Origin: JAOAPY01 sp041492185 | Lineage (GTDB): Bacteria > Acidobacteriota > Blastocatellia > Pyrinomonadales > Pyrinomonadaceae | NCBI GenBank assembly: GCA_041492185.1 | Contig: JBGPWL010000003.1 | Coordinates: forward strand, 1 to 64,000 | Direction: 5' to 3' | DNA length: 64,000 bases | Shown: positions 51,874 through 59,907 of the stretch, one piece after another | Position numbering within the stretch: position 1 is the first letter of the stretch | How the letters are laid out: each line of letters begins with the position of its first letter | Notes under the pieces: model-generated | The model's database searches: none | Seen by the model: only the letters and a program-made list of their open reading frames with translations | What the model was told of the DNA's origin: nothing | Made by a program: the position numbers and the translations under genes

Positions 51874-52641
51874 ATGGCAAAGGCAAAAGGCATACAAGCT
51901 CACAAGGTGTTCAAGCTGGGCAAGGCGGCGGCCAAGCCCGACAAGCGAAACTTGATGTTGGCCACAATCATAAAACCCGTCAAGGTTCCGGCGGAGTACG
52001 ATTTTGATTTGAAACATTCCGGCATCCCCACGCCGATGTTTGCAAACGATGCTCACGGCTGCTGCGTCATTTCCGGACGAGCGCATCAGAGCCTTCGTTT
52101 CGAGGACATCGAACAGGGAGCAATCATCACGATCACCGACGCGGAAGTGCTGAAGGAATATTTCAACGAAACAGGTGGAGCCGATAATGGGCTCGTCGTT
52201 CTTGAATCGTTGAAAGTGTGGCGGGTCAAAGGCTGGACTGCGGCGAAAGCGAATTACAAGATTAAGGCGTTTGCGCAAATCAACCGGCTCAATCACCTGG
52301 AAGTGAAAGGGGCGATCTTCATGGACCTCGGCGTCGGCGTCGGTTTTTCTCTGCCGCTGACTGCTCAAGCTCAGGTGCAGGCCGGCAAGGCGTGGGACGT
52401 GGTTAGCGGACCGGGGTCGGCCCCCGGCTCGTGGGGCGGCCACTACGTCTATGTTCCCGGTTACACAAAGAAAGGTCCGGTTTGCGTTACGTGGGGTCGC
52501 AAACAACAAATCACGTGGGCGTTCTGGGACAAGTACTGCGACGAGGCTTATGCGATCTTCGACGCGAAGAATACTTCAAAGAAGAATAAGGGACTCGACG
52601 CGAAGAAGCTCAACGCCTTCCTTTCTCGTTTGAAGAAATAA
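51874..52641 (+). CDS. Possible papain-fold protein, function unknown
   Basis: 255 residues with AGGAG before the ATG and no signal peptide. MFANDAHGCCVISGRAHQS resembles the 'GNDxxGDC...AAH' segment that begins a papain-like catalytic cysteine helix in several phage and bacterial hypotheticals. GGHYVYVPGY, about 125 residues later, could supply the histidine. VTWGRKQQITWAFWDKYCDEAYAIF follows, as in those proteins. The C-terminus is Lys-rich. Catalytic activity is inferred only, and I cannot name a substrate or a partner gene. Confidence 0.6.
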   Translation: MAKAKGIQAHKVFKLGKAAAKPDKRNLMLATIIKPVKVPAEYDFDLKHSGIPTPMFANDAHGCCVISGRAHQSLRFEDIEQGAIITITDAEVLKEYFNETGGADNGLVVLESLKVWRVKGWTAAKANYKIKAFAQINRLNHLEVKGAIFMDLGVGVGFSLPLTAQAQVQAGKAWDVVSGPGSAPGSWGGHYVYVPGYTKKGPVCVTWGRKQQITWAFWDKYCDEAYAIFDAKNTSKKNKGLDAKKLNAFLSRLKK

Positions 52642-52918
52642 GCGTCGCAGCCCTCCCCGGACCTTCTCGCGTTACGCGGTTGTGAGACTTCGTCGGAACG
52701 CTTCGTGGATAACGAGGCTGAACTCGATCTCACGAAATCTCCGCGCCAGGCGCTGGCGGGCGTTAAGCCTTCGTTCGGATCTTTCTTCGGAACCATTCCT
52801 TCGCTGGCTTAACGATCGCTTGCAGGTTTTACTGCGTGAAGAACCTTCCCTTTGACGCCGCAAAAAATATAGACTCTGCCGCGCATCATCAATCTAAATA
52901 CGTTCCGAGGACGGACAG

Positions 52919-55510
52919 TTGAACACCAAACGCATGGCCATTGGCCTGTTGACGCTTTGGCTCTTGTCAGTGTCGCTACCCGTTGCCGTTCGCGCTGACG
53001 GCGCGGCGGTTGAGACTCTGCAAGTGCCGGGTTTGAGTCAGCCGGTCGAGATTTTGAAAGATCGCTGGGGCATCTCGCATATCTATGCGAAGAATGAAGC
53101 GGATTTGTTCTTCGCGCAGGGTTACAACGTCGCGCGCGACCGGCTCTTTCAGCTCGAGTTATGGCGGCGCCAGGCGACGGGCACACTCGCGGAGATTCTC
53201 GGCCGCAAGGAATTAAGACGCGACACCGGCGCGCGTCTCTTTCGGTTTCGCGGGGATCTAAAACAGGAACTCAACTGGTATCACCCGCATGGCGAAGCGA
53301 TCGTTGACGCGTTTGTCCGCGGCATCAACGCCTACATTGGAGAAACGGAAAAGAATTTCACCCTGCTCACTCCCGAATTCAAACTGCTTGGAATCAAACC
53401 CGGCAAGTGGACGCCTGAGATCGTCATCACGCGCTTCAACGGCTTGTTCGCCAACGTCACGCAGGAAATGAATTATGCGCAGGCGGTGCGCGTACTCGGT
53501 GCTGACAAGGTGAAGGAGCTCGCATATTTTCAACCCGCCAATCCGCAGTTGGATCTCGACCCTGGGATTGATGCGTCGCTCCTATCGAGAGATATCCTGG
53601 ATCTCTATAACGCTTTCCGCGAGCCGATAAGATTCACGCCTGACGAGATCGTGGCTGAGCATCGCGCGAACAGCGAGGCACTCGCGCTTCTCAACGCCTC
53701 ACCCGTGCCGTCGGCCATCGACCTCAGTGAGCGTCGCGAAGACACTGGCAGTAACAACTGGGTCGTTAGCGGCAGACTAACGCCGAGCGGGTTTCCGCTA
53801 ATGATGAATGATCCGCATCGAGTTCAAGGCGCGCCTTCGCTTAGATACTGGGTCCACCTCGTGGCGCCGGGTTGGAACGTGATTGGAGGCGGCGAACCGT
53901 CGTTGCCCGGCATCTCGATCGGGCATAACGAATTCGGTGCGTGGGGTCTCACGATTTTTGGTGGCGACACCGAAGACCTGTGCGTCTATGACACCAACAC
54001 GGCCAACTCCGCGCAGTACAAGTATCGCGGCAAGTGGGAAGACATGCGCGTGATCAAGGAAACGATTCCCGTGAAGGGCGAGGCGGCGGCGCTGGTTGAA
54101 TTGAAATTTACGCGACACGGCCCGGTTGTCTATGAAGACAAGACGCATCACAAAGCTTATGCGGTGCGCGCCGCGTGGATGGAGATCGGCGGCGCGCCAT
54201 ACCTTGCCAGCTTGCGGATGGATCAAGCGCACAGTTGGAATGAATTTCTCGACGCGTGCAGCTACAGTCGTACTCCGTCCGAGAATATGGTCTGGGCCGA
54301 TCGCGAAGGCAACATCGGTTATCAGGCAGTCGGGATTTCGCCGCTGCGTCCGGGTTGGAGTGGTCTAGTTCCCGTTCCGGGCGATGGTCGTTACGAGTGG
54401 GCCGGCTATTTGCCTATCAAAGAACTGCCGCATGTGCTCAATCCGGCGAAAGGTTTCTGGAACACCTCGAACAACTATCTGATTCCACCCGGCTGGCCTT
54501 ATAAAGACGCGCTGCATTACACGTGGGCCGATCCCTACCGCGCGTCGCGTGTCGCGGAAGTGCTGGGCTCGGGGCGGCTGTTCACCGTGGCGGAGATGAT
54601 TCGTCTTCAAAACGACGATCTGTCGATTCCAGCTCGCAGCCTTGTGCCGCTATTGCGCGATCTGCCGATGAACGATCCCGCATCCGACAAAGCACGCGAT
54701 CGGTTGCTCGCGTGGAATTACATTCTCGACAAAGACTCTGTACCCGCGGGCATCTACGAGATGTGGCAGCGACGGATTCAGGCGAACCTGCGCGAGTTGC
54801 TCGTGCCGAAAGAGGCTCGAGGCTTCATCGGAAATCTGAATATGAAATTGATCATCGACTGGTTGCTCGCGCCGGACGGTCGTTTCGGCGCCGATCCAAT
54901 CGCCGGCAGAAACGCCGTACTCGCGAAGAGTCTCAATGAAGCAGTTGCCGAACTCACAAAGCGCTTCGGCGCCGACATGGAAAAGTGGAAACTCGGCGCC
55001 TACCACCACGCGCTCATTCGTCATCCGCTGGATCCGGCGGTGAAGTCCGAGTGGCAGGCGAAGTTCAATGTCGGCGACGAGCCTCGCGGCGGCGACAGCT
55101 ACACCGTCACCGCAACCGGCGGCGGCGACAATCAAACGTCAGGCGGCTCATTCAAGATCGTCGTCGATACGGAAGAGTGGGACAACTCCATCGGTCTGAA
55201 CAATCCTGGCCAGTCAGGCGACGCGAACAACCCGCACTACCGCGATCTTTACGACCTCTGGGCACACGGAAAATATTTTCCGGTGTTCTATTCGCGCAAG
55301 AAGATCGAATCAGTCACCGAGAAGGTCTTCCAACTCACACTGGTTTCGACCTCCACTTCCCGCACCGACCGGCATTGGCTGGGAGACAAGTGCGCGGTCC
55401 AACCCCGTCGAACGTATGAGTCGATTAATGCCAAGTTCATTCGTTGCTGGAGCGTTAGACACGTGAGGATCAGAACAATTGAACCAACCTCTGCCACGCA
55501 GTGTGGCTGA
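52919..55510 (+). CDS. Exported penicillin acylase-family Ntn hydrolase with altered C-terminus
   Basis: 863 residues from TTG 52919, with a signal peptide (LLTLWLLSVSLPVAVRA). VEILKDRWGISHIYAKNEADLFFAQGY is the alpha-chain start of penicillin G acylase-like enzymes. The self-processing nucleophile is Ser278 in DTGSNNWVVSG, with MNDPHR following. The family also includes acyl-homoserine lactone acylases; the substrate is not known. The last about 56 residues (from about base 55342) show no similarity to the family and look like read-through into other DNA. The upstream gap 52642-52918 shows no clear feature. Confidence 0.88.
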   Translation: MNTKRMAIGLLTLWLLSVSLPVAVRADGAAVETLQVPGLSQPVEILKDRWGISHIYAKNEADLFFAQGYNVARDRLFQLELWRRQATGTLAEILGRKELRRDTGARLFRFRGDLKQELNWYHPHGEAIVDAFVRGINAYIGETEKNFTLLTPEFKLLGIKPGKWTPEIVITRFNGLFANVTQEMNYAQAVRVLGADKVKELAYFQPANPQLDLDPGIDASLLSRDILDLYNAFREPIRFTPDEIVAEHRANSEALALLNASPVPSAIDLSERREDTGSNNWVVSGRLTPSGFPLMMNDPHRVQGAPSLRYWVHLVAPGWNVIGGGEPSLPGISIGHNEFGAWGLTIFGGDTEDLCVYDTNTANSAQYKYRGKWEDMRVIKETIPVKGEAAALVELKFTRHGPVVYEDKTHHKAYAVRAAWMEIGGAPYLASLRMDQAHSWNEFLDACSYSRTPSENMVWADREGNIGYQAVGISPLRPGWSGLVPVPGDGRYEWAGYLPIKELPHVLNPAKGFWNTSNNYLIPPGWPYKDALHYTWADPYRASRVAEVLGSGRLFTVAEMIRLQNDDLSIPARSLVPLLRDLPMNDPASDKARDRLLAWNYILDKDSVPAGIYEMWQRRIQANLRELLVPKEARGFIGNLNMKLIIDWLLAPDGRFGADPIAGRNAVLAKSLNEAVAELTKRFGADMEKWKLGAYHHALIRHPLDPAVKSEWQAKFNVGDEPRGGDSYTVTATGGGDNQTSGGSFKIVVDTEEWDNSIGLNNPGQSGDANNPHYRDLYDLWAHGKYFPVFYSRKKIESVTEKVFQLTLVSTSTSRTDRHWLGDKCAVQPRRTYESINAKFIRCWSVRHVRIRTIEPTSATQCG
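55397..55460 (+). other. attC-like imperfect palindrome (speculative)
   Basis: A 64-base segment begins GTCCAAC (fits RYYYAAC) and ends GCGTTAGAC (GTTAGAC fits GTTRRRY). Inner stretches AACGTATGA and TCATTCGTT pair with one mismatch. This is the layout of an integron cassette recombination site. It stands alone, no integrase gene is in the window, and a matching site after the next gene was not found. Confidence 0.3.
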
Positions 55511-55523
55511 GAGAGAATAGGCT

Positions 55524-57296
55524 ATGATTCATCTACGCTACGCGAGCGGTGGCCCAACATACTGCATTGTTTCTGTTAGCTCAGAAGAACTCAACGATAG
55601 GGAGCTTCTCGATGAAATTATGGGGCTGAGCCGAGAACGAAAAACCAGCCTTACGATGCATGAGATAGAAATTGTTATGCAGGACGGGCGCAGGCGAGGT
55701 CTAGAGGTCCTTGATTTGGGCTTTGGCTCTCTTCGTGCCCTGACGTTTCTGGGGCACCTGCGCAAACGGTATCCGGTCCAAATTGACCGTTTTGAATACA
55801 ATGAAAGGTGGCATTCTCCGGATCTAATATCCGAACCCCTTTCTCTTCATGAATGGCCCGAGTGGCTGCAATCCGTCTTCCGTACACTATTAACTGATCT
55901 GCGAGAGTGGTTTCTTAGTGGACATATATCCATCGGCACCATCACTAGAGTTTGCGAGTTTTCGGATATGGCTGCCCGCTGGTCACCCTACTGCTTAAAA
56001 GAGGCAGTAGCCTTGCTCGTCGGAGCGATCTTACCGTCGCAGCCATTCCATGTTCATGACTACCTTACAAAGATTGGTATAGACGCCAATCGGCAGTCGC
56101 GCTTTCTTATGTTGGCACAACACGCTTCCAATCGAGCCGCCGAATGGTCTCTGGATTCCAACGTACTTAGCTGGCATGCCTGTGCACAGGCGATGATTTC
56201 CAAGGGATGGCATCAGCACTTTGAATCCCTTTCATCCATAGGGGAAAACGTTAAGGAGATTACAAAGTCTTACGGTCGGTGGGTAAGTAGGGAAACTCCA
56301 CAACCCCTAAGTTGGCTTGTCGATCCCATACGAGATCGCATTCTTCGATATGCTACAGACCCGCGGATCGAGTTAGATGAGTTTCTGGACCTTGCCTATC
56401 AAGAAGAACCCGCTGGGTTTCGACTTGTGCGAAGATTGAGTATTCGCTCTGCTTTCAAGAATGTTTATTTGGCAGACGATCAGATGGGTAGGTCAGTAGT
56501 ATTGAAACGATATAAGTCATCGCACACAAAGCCGATGCAGGTTCTAATGGAACGGTTGGCGACGAGTCCTGAGAAGATGTTAAGCAAAGATACCGTAACG
56601 AATTGGCTTGGCCTTATTCGCCACTCGAATATCCAGCCTTGCATGCTTGTAAGGACTGCCTCCGGTGAGCCGCTCATACTAGAGCCACTACTTGAACACA
56701 CGCTCGATGAGTTTATCGACAACTCCGATTTTGAAGCACGGGAACTCGTCAAAGTTTTGCGGGGCATCGTAGATGCGGTAGCCTACTTACATGAGAGAGG
56801 ACTCATTCATGCAGATATTAAACCTGACAACATCGGGATAGCCGGTTCCGTAGGAATACTGCTTGATTTCGGTATCTCCACTTTCGACCCGCAGGTACCG
56901 AGAGGCAATCCTGGGTCAATCAAAACGAGAGCGCCAGAGCTGTTCTCGCACGCTGCAATCCCGACTAACGCATCGGACATCTGGGCCCTTGGTGCCACAG
57001 TGATGGCTGTAATGAGTCAGGGCGAATATCCTGTTGTCTCGAAAGAGGAGGTCCACTTGATGGCCGATATGGGACAAGAACAACGGCAAGCCTTCGAACA
57101 TTCTTTACAACAGCGCGCACGTGCGTACCAGAATGATCCATCAAAGCTCCGAGCAAGATTGTTTCGAACACTACAACCCGTGCCTGATTCGATTAGGAAC
57201 ATAGTATATTCCGCCTGTAACATCTCACCAACTGAGCGTCCCTCTGCTCGTGAGCTCTTGCGCATTTTCGATGTTGCTGTTGATACACCTAATTGA
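55524..57296 (+). CDS. Hanks-type serine/threonine kinase with unknown N-terminal domain
   Basis: 590 residues; no signal peptide and no membrane helix. The kinase domain occupies about 305-585: the VAIK-like lysine is in SVVLKRYKSS, the catalytic loop is GLIHADIKPDNIGI (HRD replaced by HAD), the metal motif is DFGIS and the APE motif is RAPELF. The first about 300 residues (PTYCIVSVSSEELNDRELL...WLVDPIRDR) match nothing I recognise. GC is visibly lower than in neighbouring genes, and the gene lies between a suspected insertion junction and a duplicated gene fragment, so it is likely acquired. A partner is not obvious. Confidence 0.82.
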   Translation: MIHLRYASGGPTYCIVSVSSEELNDRELLDEIMGLSRERKTSLTMHEIEIVMQDGRRRGLEVLDLGFGSLRALTFLGHLRKRYPVQIDRFEYNERWHSPDLISEPLSLHEWPEWLQSVFRTLLTDLREWFLSGHISIGTITRVCEFSDMAARWSPYCLKEAVALLVGAILPSQPFHVHDYLTKIGIDANRQSRFLMLAQHASNRAAEWSLDSNVLSWHACAQAMISKGWHQHFESLSSIGENVKEITKSYGRWVSRETPQPLSWLVDPIRDRILRYATDPRIELDEFLDLAYQEEPAGFRLVRRLSIRSAFKNVYLADDQMGRSVVLKRYKSSHTKPMQVLMERLATSPEKMLSKDTVTNWLGLIRHSNIQPCMLVRTASGEPLILEPLLEHTLDEFIDNSDFEARELVKVLRGIVDAVAYLHERGLIHADIKPDNIGIAGSVGILLDFGISTFDPQVPRGNPGSIKTRAPELFSHAAIPTNASDIWALGATVMAVMSQGEYPVVSKEEVHLMADMGQEQRQAFEHSLQQRARAYQNDPSKLRARLFRTLQPVPDSIRNIVYSACNISPTERPSARELLRIFDVAVDTPN

Positions 57297-57341
57297 GAAG
57301 TCATTATCAACTGAGTTGTGGTGAACTGAAAGGCGAGTGAG

Positions 57342-57420
57342 ACGCTGGGAATGTGACCGGCACGTGGCATCTGTCCCGCTTCGGCACCAATGTAGAACTT
57401 CAGCGCCCGCGCGTCGAGAA
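57342..57420 (-). pseudogene. Fragment of a rhodanese (sulfurtransferase) gene
   Basis: On the minus strand this 79 bp piece encodes LDARALKFYIGAEAGQMPRA and GHIPS. It parallels LDARAPKFYSGAEAGQMPRA of the intact rhodanese gene (its 59219-59298). The two DNA segments are roughly 85% identical by eye, in the same orientation. No other part of the gene is present here. Confidence 0.8.
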
Positions 57421-57507
57421 ACGTCGCTCGGGACCGGTGCCGCCAACTGGACGACATTGTTTCTCATCCCGCGTTGGCTTACCATACGCGGAAGAGGAGA
57501 TTGAAAA

Positions 57508-57756
57508 ATGTCAGCCGAACTCAAGCTAATCCTACCTGATGGCCTGGCGCGCGAAGCAGAAGCCAACGGCCTGCGCACGCCTGAGTCAATCGAGGCCCTG
57601 CTCTGTGCGGAACTCCAGCGCCGTCGTGTTAATGGACTGTTCGCCGCGGCTGACCGCCTGGCGGAGGTGGACAAGCCTCCGCTGACCGAAGCGGAGGTGG
57701 AAGCAGAGATCGCTGCTGCCCGTCAATCGCGTCGCACCCCAGATGCGAGTCGTTAG
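57508..57756 (+). CDS. Antitoxin of a PIN-type toxin-antitoxin pair
   Basis: 82 residues with GAGGAG before the ATG. The sequence is short, helical and charged (LKLILPDGLAREAEANGL, then TPESIEALLCAELQRRR and EAEVEAEIAAARQSRR). This is like small antitoxins that precede COG1569 PIN toxins. The toxin ATG at 57743 would overlap its end by 14 bases, as expected for a coupled pair. Confidence 0.7.
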   Translation: MSAELKLILPDGLAREAEANGLRTPESIEALLCAELQRRRVNGLFAAADRLAEVDKPPLTEAEVEAEIAAARQSRRTPDASR

Positions 57757-58157
57757 CTGACACGAACATCGTTGTCTCGGGTTTGCTCTGGCGTGGTAAT
57801 CCGCGTCGTGTGCTAGAGGCTGCGCGTGAAGGCGTCATAGGCTTATTCACGAGCGCCGTGCTGCTTGATGAATTGGAAGACGTCTTGAGTCGTGAGAAAT
57901 TCGCAATGCGGCTTGAAGCAGCAGGAGTAACGGCGCACGAACTAATGTTGGGCTATGCCGCGCTGGCGACAGTTATGGAACCGGGGACTATTGAGCGGGT
58001 AGTCCTCGCTGATCCTGATGACGACGCTGTTCTCGCTTGCGCAGTTTCGGCTGGAGGCGAGATCATAGTTTCAGGCGATAGTCACCTATTAGACTTGAAA
58101 CAGTACCAGATCATTCGCATCCTCACGGCCGCAGAACTCGTTGGCAAGATTTCATAA
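57743..58157 (+). pseudogene. PIN-domain ribonuclease toxin with a frameshift near its start
   Basis: The PIN core is clear: ADTNIVVSGLLWRGNPRRVL with the first catalytic Asp, ELEDVLSR, DPDDDAVLACAV, and SGDSHLLDL. The expected start ATG 57743 reads MRVVS and then a stop, because one extra base (an A at about 57755) shifts the frame before ADTN. In the PIN frame no ATG, GTG or TTG precedes the catalytic Asp; the first is TTG 57783, which would lose it. The toxin is therefore broken, or the base is an assembly or sequencing error. It pairs with the antitoxin at 57508. Confidence 0.75.
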
Positions 58158-58287
58158 AGCTACTCAGCACGGACCGAAGTCGGTTCCACGAAACAGCCGT
58201 TCCGCAAGACAGCAGATTCCGTTTACCTACAAATTCTTGGCGCACTCGTGCAAGCGTGCGGTTGGGTGTGAGGCGCGTTGATCGAGT

Positions 58288-58325
58288 CTTTGCCCACAGA
58301 AAGCGATCCACGAAATCACACGAAA
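58288..58325. repeat. Half copy of the GATCCACGAAATCACACG palindromic element
   Basis: TTTGCCCACAGAAAGCGATC followed by CACGAAATCACACGAA matches the loop and right arm of the element at 58821-58883 and 45100-45166; the left arm is reduced to GATCG. It lies in the 238 bp gap after the PIN toxin gene. Confidence 0.7.
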
Positions 58326-58395
58326 ATTCACGAAACACTAGGCGGGTTCTTTCCCAGCTTGCCGGGCAATACGGACGCGGGGTAATCTTTCCGAC

Positions 58396-58779
58396 ATGAG
58401 CATGTTCAAGGTCAGCGCGGTTGCCCGTAACACGAAGGACGAAAGCAAGGTCAGCGCACCGGTCGAAGTTCTCGTGGACTCCGGCTCGGAGCTGACCTGG
58501 CTACCCAGAGACCTTCTGACCGGCATCGACGTAAAGCCCCTGCGTAAACGCAATCTCACGACGGCTACTAAGCAGCAAGTCACACGCGAGACTGGCTATG
58601 CCATCGTCGGTGCCGAGGGTTTTGAAACCGTGGACGAAGTAGTGTTTGCCGAACCGGGTGACATGGCGTTGCTCGGCGTGAGAACTCTGGAGGGCTTCGG
58701 CGTCATGGTCGACAACATCGCTCATCGTTTTGTCGCCACGACGACGATAGTAGCAGCAGCTTTCCACGAGGCCACCTAG
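58396..58779 (+). CDS. Retropepsin-like aspartic protease domain protein
   Basis: 127 residues without a signal peptide. VEVLVDSGSELTWLP carries the D-S-G catalytic motif of retropepsin-like proteases, and the partner segment is LLGVRTLEGFGVMVDN, as in clan AA aspartic proteases of bacteria. It would act as a dimer. The substrate is unknown. ATG 58396 begins MSMFKVSAVARN, and no strong ribosome site is seen. Confidence 0.75.
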   Translation: MSMFKVSAVARNTKDESKVSAPVEVLVDSGSELTWLPRDLLTGIDVKPLRKRNLTTATKQQVTRETGYAIVGAEGFETVDEVVFAEPGDMALLGVRTLEGFGVMVDNIAHRFVATTTIVAAAFHEAT

Positions 58780-58820
58780 GCGCGTGAGGAAAGTTTCCGA
58801 GCGTGTGTTTAGTGTTATTC

Positions 58821-58883
58821 CGTGTGATTTCGTGGATCGTTTGCCCATGTGCTGGCTAAGGAAACGATCCACGAAATCACACG
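58821..58883. repeat. Palindromic element, GATCCACGAAATCACACG family (copy 2)
   Basis: Perfect 22 bp arms (58821-58842 and 58862-58883) flank a 19-base loop. The reverse complement of the loop matches the loop of 45100-45166 at 15 of 19 positions, so this is the same element in the other orientation. It lies between two convergent genes. Confidence 0.9.
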
Positions 58884-58941
58884 AAGCAACACGAAAAAGA
58901 GACATTTTCACTCCGAACAACGCCTTTCGTACCATTCTCCG

Positions 58942-59895
58942 CTACGGCTTCACGTCAGACTTCGCTCCATCTGACTTCTCGACGGGCAACTCTGGGCGGC
59001 GGCTCCAGTCTTCGAAACTTCCGTCGTAAACGTGCGCGTCGTAGCCGAGATAGCGGGCGGCGAAGTAAAGCAGGCTGGCCTGTTGTCCGATGTGGCAATA
59101 GGTGGTCACGCTGTCGCCTTGCTTGACACCGGCGGTGTTGAAGAGTTCACGCAGCGTGGCGACACTTTTGAATTTGTTGGTTGAATCGTCGACGAGAGTG
59201 GAGAAGGGAATGTTTTTGGCGCTGGGGATGTGACCGGCGCGCGGCATCTGGCCAGCTTCGGCGCCGCTGTAGAACTTTGGCGCGCGCGCATCGAGAATCA
59301 TCACGCCGGGTTTGTTCAGATTCGCAATGACCCACGCAGCGTCAACAACGAGTTTTGTGTTTGGATGTAGAGTCAAGTGACCGGGTTTCGGATCGCGCAG
59401 CTCCGTTGTCACTGGCCGATTCTCTGCGCGCCACGCTGGTAAGCCGCCATCGAGAATCGAAGCACGGTCGCCGAGTCCCAGATAGTCGAGCGTCATAAAC
59501 ACGCGCGCAGTCGGTGTGACCCAATCTTTGCTGAAGTAAATGACGATGCGAGACTTGTCCGTGACGCCCAGCTTCTCGAAAGTAGCCTTCAGTTGATCGA
59601 CGGGTGGCAGCTCGAGCGTGAGGCCTTGACCGCGCGGCGTTGAAATATCTGCAAGTTGAATGAACTGCGCGCCGGGAATGTGCGCGGCGACGTACTCATC
59701 TTTCTGCCCCACTTGCAGCAGCACTAACGAATCGTCCTTGAGATGCTCAGCCAGCCAGCCGGTAGAAACGATCAAAGACTTACGAACCTGAGGAGTACTC
59801 GCGGGGCCAACGGCTTGAAGAGACGTCGCAGAGGCGAGCCCAACAATTAACGACACCAAAAATAACAGGAGTTGTTTCATCTGTTTGTCCTTCAC
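58942..59895 (-). CDS. Exported sulfurtransferase with two rhodanese domains
   Basis: 317 residues with a signal peptide (LLLFLVSLIVGLASATSLQA). The N-terminal rhodanese domain lacks a catalytic cysteine (YFSKDWVTPTA); the C-terminal one has it in TYCHIGQQAS. The CH2A-type boxes HIPGAQFIQL and GHIPSAKNIPF are present. It is like periplasmic thiosulfate or 3-mercaptopyruvate sulfurtransferases. An ATG five codons inside the given start is an alternative. Part of it is duplicated at 57342-57420. Confidence 0.92.
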   Translation of the reverse strand: MKDKQMKQLLLFLVSLIVGLASATSLQAVGPASTPQVRKSLIVSTGWLAEHLKDDSLVLLQVGQKDEYVAAHIPGAQFIQLADISTPRGQGLTLELPPVDQLKATFEKLGVTDKSRIVIYFSKDWVTPTARVFMTLDYLGLGDRASILDGGLPAWRAENRPVTTELRDPKPGHLTLHPNTKLVVDAAWVIANLNKPGVMILDARAPKFYSGAEAGQMPRAGHIPSAKNIPFSTLVDDSTNKFKSVATLRELFNTAGVKQGDSVTTYCHIGQQASLLYFAARYLGYDAHVYDGSFEDWSRRPELPVEKSDGAKSDVKP

Positions 59896-59907
59896 CCTGC
59901 CGGGTCA

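Noticed and set aside
57420..57480. A second attC-like site after the kinase gene (GCCAAC...GTTGGC)
   Set aside because: The ends do not fit RYYYAAC/GTTRRRY and the inner part does not pair.
58501..58935. Minus-strand ORF overlapping the retropepsin gene
   Set aside because: Its N-terminal part translates the palindromic element at 58821-58883 and the rest is antisense to the protease gene.
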